From NCBI GenBank assembly GCA_002780135.1, contig PEWA01000049.1:4092-21852 (forward strand): a stretch of DNA of 17,761 bases, written 5' to 3'. The notes beneath the pieces were generated by a model. It had not been told where the DNA came from. It worked only from the letters and a program-made list of their open reading frames with translations, and did no database searches. The position numbers and the translations under genes were made by a program. Position 1 is the first letter of the stretch, and each line of letters begins with the position of its first letter. The stretch comes from Candidatus Shapirobacteria bacterium CG06_land_8_20_14_3_00_40_12 (GTDB lineage Bacteria > Patescibacteriota > Microgenomatia > UBA12405). Of the stretch, positions 14,492 to 17,761 are shown piece by piece.

Positions 14492-15352
14492 ATGAGAGTT
14501 GAGAATCAACCTGTTTGGGATACTTATCGCCCGGGAAAAGAACCTTACGTGGGAGCAAGGTTGTTGGAGAGTTTGCCATATGTTTTTGGGGAAAAAGGGA
14601 AATTTGTAGTAGGTTTATTTGCATACTTGAGATGGGTTGATGATACTGTTGATGAAGGTGAAGAACTAACAAAGGTTCAAAAGTTGGAGTTTTTAGATCA
14701 GCAAATGAGATTGACAACTGGTTTTACTCCCGATGATGTTTTACCAATGGAAGGGGTGTTTTGCGAACTACCGTGGAAATGTGTACCAGAAAAGGAAGTA
14801 CGACACAGAATAAATATTATTTTAGGATCGGTAGTTGACGACGTAAATCACCAGGGTTTTATGCCCAGGACTGACCGAGAAATAAGGCACTATAACTGGC
14901 GTACTGTATGGCCAGTGTTTGACGGGTTGTTTCTGATCATAAATGGTAAGCCAATGAGGGAAAACAGTTCTTTTATGAGGCTTTTAGATGCTTATATGAG
15001 AATGGGAAGTCTTGAAGGACTCGGAGATGATTTACAACAAAGGGTATTAAAGTTGCCAGTTGCAAAGACGACTGATTATAAAGCAGCCGAAGATGTATTG
15101 GATTTGTGGAATAAAAAATGGTTCGATGACCAAAAATGGGACAGTCTAAAAACTATGGCATCAAATATCGGTGCTATTTTGGATCTAGACATACCAACTT
15201 GGCAGAAACTTGTTTTTGTCGCTTATGTTGGTGAAGTTTTATTGAAGAAAAGTGTGATGGTTAACAGGAATAGAGCTGTTAGAAATTTGAGTAGTGGACG
15301 TGGTAATGTAGGTGCATTAGGATTTCCGCCACAGGCGGATAAACTTCCCTAG
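14492..15352 (+). CDS. Squalene/phytoene-synthase-like (trans-isoprenyl) protein
   Basis: The 286-residue protein is all-helical and has a first aspartate-rich motif, AYLRWVDDTVDEGEE (D50, D51, D54), in the same position as the DxxxD motif of squalene/phytoene synthases, which bind magnesium and diphosphate. A second acidic site lies at LEGLGDDLQQRV (D179, D180), weaker than the usual DxxED form. Enzymes of this fold join two prenyl diphosphates head to head; some relatives have other roles. It may therefore make a carotenoid or squalene-like lipid, or be a fold relative with another substrate. The last codons (GFPPQADKLP) are encoded by a short hairpin sequence, so the C-terminus may have been altered. 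It stands alone with its own promoter; the function is a hypothesis. Confidence 0.55.
   Translation: MRVENQPVWDTYRPGKEPYVGARLLESLPYVFGEKGKFVVGLFAYLRWVDDTVDEGEELTKVQKLEFLDQQMRLTTGFTPDDVLPMEGVFCELPWKCVPEKEVRHRINIILGSVVDDVNHQGFMPRTDREIRHYNWRTVWPVFDGLFLIINGKPMRENSSFMRLLDAYMRMGSLEGLGDDLQQRVLKLPVAKTTDYKAAEDVLDLWNKKWFDDQKWDSLKTMASNIGAILDLDIPTWQKLVFVAYVGEVLLKKSVMVNRNRAVRNLSSGRGNVGALGFPPQADKLP
15325..15339. repeat. Short hairpin in the 3' end of the synthase-like gene
   Basis: TCCGCC aca GGCGGA forms a perfect 6-bp stem with a 3-base loop within the last codons of the gene. Such GC-rich palindromes are unusual in this AT-rich gene and resemble small dispersed repeats; they may also slow ribosomes or help end the transcript. 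Confidence 0.45.
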
Positions 15353-15388
15353 ACTTTTCCCCTTAACAAGGAAAACTGGAGGTATTTT

Positions 15389-15418
15389 TTAACATAAGAG
15401 CCTATTTTTTGGTATAAT
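15389..15418 (+). promoter_or_regulatory. Promoter of the tRNA pair
   Basis: TTAACA (15389-15394), an 18-bp spacer and TATAAT (15413-15418, in TTTTTTGGTATAAT) precede the first tRNA by 12 bases. Confidence 0.7.
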
Positions 15419-15430
15419 TTTGCGAACTAA

Positions 15431-15504
15431 GGCAGGGTAGCTCAGTTGGTTAGAGCACGGCATTCATAACGCCGGGGTCGCGGGTTCAAGTCCCGCCCCT
15501 GCTA
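15431..15504 (+). tRNA. tRNA-Met (anticodon CAU), probably elongator
   Basis: All four arms can be folded: acceptor GGCAGGG/CCCTGCT (G1 opposite U72), D stem GCTC/GAGC, anticodon stem CGGCA/CGCCG around loop TTCATAA (anticodon CAT), and T arm GCGGG-TTCAAGT-CCCGC. The 31-39 position is an A-C mismatch. Discriminator base is A; no CCA is encoded (it reads ACC-G), so the CCA end must be added enzymatically. It closely resembles elongator tRNA-Met in sequence; a lysidine-type tRNA-Ile2 with the same anticodon is the alternative but is less likely given the neighbour. Confidence 0.88.
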
Positions 15505-15506
15505 CC

Positions 15507-15580
15507 GGGCATGTAGCTCAGTTGGTTAGAGCATCGATCTTATAAGTCGAGGGTCCATGGTCCGAATCCATGCATGCCCA
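15507..15580 (+). tRNA. tRNA-Ile (anticodon UAU)
   Basis: The cloverleaf is clear: acceptor GGGCATG/CATGCCC, D stem GCTC/GAGC, anticodon stem TCGAT/GTCGA (one U-G pair) around CTTATAA (anticodon TAT), T arm CATGG-TCCGAAT-CCATG, discriminator A, no encoded CCA. UAU reads AUA directly. Most bacteria instead use a CAU tRNA modified to lysidine. The T loop has C at position 55 instead of the usual U. It lies only 2 bases after tRNA-Met and is co-transcribed with it. Confidence 0.88.
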
Positions 15581-15794
15581 CAGTCGTGAATATTTTGGGT
15601 CATCAGGTAGGGCGCTCGCATCGCCCGCCTCCGTTGCGAGCGCCTCAAAGCCAATTTTGTATTGGCAACTAAGGTGCCGATTATTTATAAGATAGTCCGA
15701 GCCGACTTTTTTGGCGAAAAAGGAAAGTTTTTCGCCATTATTTTTTGCGCGCGATTTGGGGACATGTGAGCGCTCCGCGCTCATCAAAAAATTA
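15581..15794. other. Hairpin-rich intergenic stretch after the tRNAs
   Basis: No convincing gene lies here. It holds an uninterrupted 10-bp stem GGCGCTCGCA/TGCGAGCGCC (15611-15644, 14-base loop), GCCAAT/ATTGGC (15650-15666), the terminator at 15712-15746 and GAGCGC/GCGCTC (15768-15782). A small structured RNA is possible, but no known family was recognised. A minus-strand frame across it also covers a tRNA and is probably spurious. Confidence 0.5.
15712..15746 (+). terminator. Rho-independent terminator
   Basis: TGGCGAAAAA ggaaag TTTTTCGCCA is a perfect 10-bp stem with a 6-base loop, followed by TTATTTTTT. It would end the tRNA transcript (and the hairpin-rich RNA behind it). Confidence 0.7.
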
Positions 15795-17609
15795 TCAGAT
15801 AACATCAGAGTCAGCGGTAGGCAGGTAAGCCAACTTATTCTTTTTGAGAATAGCTAACATCAAAAGAAAGTCCTGATAAGTATCACCCCAATTAGTTTCC
15901 CTATCACCATTGTCAGCTAACATAGCCCCAAACACATCCGCCACCAAATCTTCATAAACTTTCCCACAGACAAATTGTTGCATCCTTTTTGTCCATGATT
16001 CTAAATAAGCAGTAGCAATTTCTGGATTTACATTCTCAGCCATAGCCTCTCTCAAGCGTTCTGGTTGATACATCGCCAAATGAACCATTGTCAATGGTAG
16101 TACCACTTCTGGAATAAAAGCTGGATGGGTCATTGTAGAAAGCAACACTGTTCGCTTGAGTTGTTCGACCGAACCTCTATTGCTAATTAGTGTTTCAGCA
16201 ATTAATTTTGCAACACCCGTCAATTCTCCTTTTCGCGCCTCTAGTCCATCAATCAGCTGGTCAACATGTGATTCGCCATGATACAGATCTGTATATAAGT
16301 CACCACCTCCCATGCTATGAACTGCCAAGCATAATTCGTCAAACTCTGGCTTTAATGTCTTACCATATGATAAACCTAACATTATCTCTACAGGATAATC
16401 AGTAAGAATCATCTCATTTTTGTTTTCCCATAACTGTTGAGAAATTTCTACTGATGTCGCTCCAGCTGGAATATCTGGGTATTCTCCCTGAGGTGCAAAT
16501 ATCTTTTCGAGACTGATGAGTGGGTCATACCGCTTTGCAATTCTCAGAGCAATATCACGAAATCTAAGATAATCTATACCTTTCAGCATTTCTGCTCTAC
16601 CCACTAAAACATGCCAAGATTCATGAAATGCCCGCTGATCTATTGCGTTTTGATAATGGTAATACGTTTCTAAGTCCAATGACAGTTCTCCAAATGACAA
16701 TGATAGATTGCCATCACTCCCACCTTGTCCCTCAGATGCTGTTCCATGTTCAATCCATGTCAGACTCTTTAAACCACGCTCGATTCCCACTTTCTTCATT
16801 TTTTGACTTAATAAGTCAGCGACTTCTGGATCAAAATCAATTATTTTCGCCTTTTCCGGTCTTTGACCCAGTGTCCATGGATCCATTTCAACATTATTTG
16901 CTGATTCGGGTAATAGAGTATTGCCATATAAATCTGGACCTTGCCATAATTGTGCACCATCAACAGAGACAATTTGCTGCATAATAGGATGTATTCCACT
17001 ACTCTCACCTCTTGCCAAAGCTCCCCACGGATAACTCCATTCTGTGTGAAGACTTAGACGCTTAAACTCATCAGGCATAACATGATCTAACCCATCAAAG
17101 CCCACATGCAGTTGAGTTGCATTTTGTTCACCCAAAGAATTAGTTGTAGTATAGGCATCTTCAATACTCATGCCTTGCAAATACTTCGCTGCAAACAGTG
17201 TGTATTGCAAATAACTTGCATACTCCTTGTACTTGCGTTGCAACTCAATCATCACATTATTAAGTCCTCCACCCTCAGCTTGTTGCAACAAGTCACCTAA
17301 CTCAAATACTTTTGTAACCAACATACCAGCATGCTGATCCCACTCATCAAGTTTGATGTATCCTTGAGCTTCAGTCCCATTCCTCTCTTGGTCAAACTTC
17401 CAAAGATTATCAACTAGTTTTCCCCACTCATGCAAATCTCCAACTAATTGTTCCTTTGTCTCACCACTCCCTATCCCTTCACTATGTTTACCTCTTAACC
17501 AACCATATTTTTGCTCCGAGAAAGCTAGAACAGTCCCGGCACCACCCAACCCAGCTAGTTTCAGAAAATCTCTTCTTGATAGTTTAATTTTTGTTGGTCC
17601 ATCGCCCAT
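15795..17609 (-). CDS. Tat-exported putative zinc metallohydrolase (HExxH)
   Basis: The start is set at ATG 17609 (MGDGPTKIKLSRRDFLKLAG), not the longer TTG frame, because the twin-arginine signal begins right after it and a -10 box lies 9 bases upstream. The 604-residue protein has an SRRDFLK Tat motif (11-17), a hydrophobic stretch (18-30), then a long helical soluble domain. Residues 329-333 read HESWH, an HExxH zinc site in the context QRAFHESWHVLVGRAEML. No third ligand or named peptidase family could be assigned, so peptidase activity is an inference. The protein should be exported folded, perhaps with its metal already loaded, and held at the membrane or cell surface. It has no operon partners. 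A second hairpin (15768-15782) lies just past its stop codon. Confidence 0.65.
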   Translation of the reverse strand: MGDGPTKIKLSRRDFLKLAGLGGAGTVLAFSEQKYGWLRGKHSEGIGSGETKEQLVGDLHEWGKLVDNLWKFDQERNGTEAQGYIKLDEWDQHAGMLVTKVFELGDLLQQAEGGGLNNVMIELQRKYKEYASYLQYTLFAAKYLQGMSIEDAYTTTNSLGEQNATQLHVGFDGLDHVMPDEFKRLSLHTEWSYPWGALARGESSGIHPIMQQIVSVDGAQLWQGPDLYGNTLLPESANNVEMDPWTLGQRPEKAKIIDFDPEVADLLSQKMKKVGIERGLKSLTWIEHGTASEGQGGSDGNLSLSFGELSLDLETYYHYQNAIDQRAFHESWHVLVGRAEMLKGIDYLRFRDIALRIAKRYDPLISLEKIFAPQGEYPDIPAGATSVEISQQLWENKNEMILTDYPVEIMLGLSYGKTLKPEFDELCLAVHSMGGGDLYTDLYHGESHVDQLIDGLEARKGELTGVAKLIAETLISNRGSVEQLKRTVLLSTMTHPAFIPEVVLPLTMVHLAMYQPERLREAMAENVNPEIATAYLESWTKRMQQFVCGKVYEDLVADVFGAMLADNGDRETNWGDTYQDFLLMLAILKKNKLAYLPTADSDVI

Positions 17610-17618
17610 ATTACTTAA

Positions 17619-17624
17619 ATTATG
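17619..17624 (-). promoter_or_regulatory. -10 box of the Tat-protein gene
   Basis: On the minus strand TGTCATAAT (extended -10, CATAAT) lies 9 bases before ATG 17609. No -35 is evident. It supports the shorter start. Confidence 0.45.
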
Positions 17625-17680
17625 ACACAAATTGTGTAATAACGGCGACAAAATTTTTGCGTTTTTCTTTTTCTCTTTTA

Positions 17681-17708
17681 TTTACGGCGGGTTTTTTGCG
17701 TATATAAA
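17681..17708 (+). promoter_or_regulatory. Possible promoter of a right-edge RNA gene
   Basis: TTTACG (17681-17686), a 16-bp spacer and TATAAA (17703-17708) point rightward out of the window, just upstream of a GC-rich structured stretch. Confidence 0.35.
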
Positions 17709-17710
17709 CA

Positions 17711-17761
17711 GGGCTTTGCAGCGCTCGCCACGGGGGCCCCCTATGTTCCTCAGGGTAAAGG
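17711..17761 (+). ncRNA. Possible 5' part of SRP (4.5S-like) RNA, truncated by the window edge
   Basis: After a promoter-like sequence the strand becomes GC-rich: GCTCGCCACGGGGGCCCCC, then TATGTTCCTCAGGGTAAAGG. This resembles the 5' strand of small bacterial SRP RNAs, where a GGGGGCCCC-type stem and a GGTAAA segment precede the conserved GGTCAGG...GGAAGG...AGCAGC apical loop. That diagnostic loop would lie beyond the edge and is not visible, so the call is tentative. Confidence 0.35.

Noticed and set aside
15518..15805. 95-codon minus-strand frame across tRNA-Ile and the hairpin-rich gap
   Set aside because: It runs through a tRNA gene and terminator, has no promoter or ribosome site and no recognisable motif; most likely a chance open frame.
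17610..17651. TTG start at 17651 for the Tat protein
   Set aside because: It adds 14 residues before the twin-arginine signal, and the -10 box lies inside that extension.
1..17761. CRISPR array
   Set aside because: No regularly spaced direct repeats were seen; the only exact long repeat is the 33-bp pair around the AbiE cassette.

Overview
The window (about 17.8 kb, roughly 40% GC by eye) looks like a chromosomal segment of an uncultivated bacterium, most plausibly of the Candidate Phyla Radiation (Patescibacteria, Microgenomates-like). This is an inference from protein style, -10 boxes lying only 5-9 bases before start codons, few Shine-Dalgarno sites and the mobile gene content. TGA ends several genes, so the code is not the TGA=Gly code of Gracilibacteria/Absconditabacteria.

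Left part (1-4300): the 3' part of a NYN-domain ribonuclease-like gene; a tryptophanyl-tRNA synthetase carrying an N-terminal YbaK-type editing domain; a 68-codon MFS transporter stump ending at a perfect-arm palindrome; an AbiEii/AbiEi toxin-antitoxin pair on the minus strand; and a membrane-anchored thermonuclease. The AbiE pair is bracketed by a 33-bp exact direct repeat of the start of the nuclease gene, so it looks like an inserted cassette.

Middle part (4305-12189): a damaged antitoxin copy, a decayed IS3/IS481-type element (IS-A) with terminal inverted repeats, then an intact four-gene overlapping operon (5580-9767): a cobalamin-type radical SAM protein, a SPASM-like radical SAM protein, a divergent kinase-fold protein and an ATZ/TRZ-type amidohydrolase. 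A histidine phosphatase gene converges on it. A second IS with 23-bp inverted repeats (IS-B, MULE/IS256-like) follows, then the intact copy of the same antitoxin and a YafQ-like toxin gene with an in-frame amber codon. The operon is therefore accessory cargo between two insertion sequences and two copies of one antitoxin gene. It is the best candidate for an undescribed pathway: two radical SAM steps, a kinase-like step and a deaminase-like step, with no precursor peptide gene visible.

Right part (12206-17761): a large P-loop ATPase of unknown family diverges from a squalene/phytoene-synthase-like protein; then a tightly packed tRNA-Met(CAU)/tRNA-Ile(UAU) pair with a clear promoter and terminator; a hairpin-rich gap; a Tat-exported protein with an HExxH zinc motif; and, at the edge, what may be the first bases of the SRP RNA.
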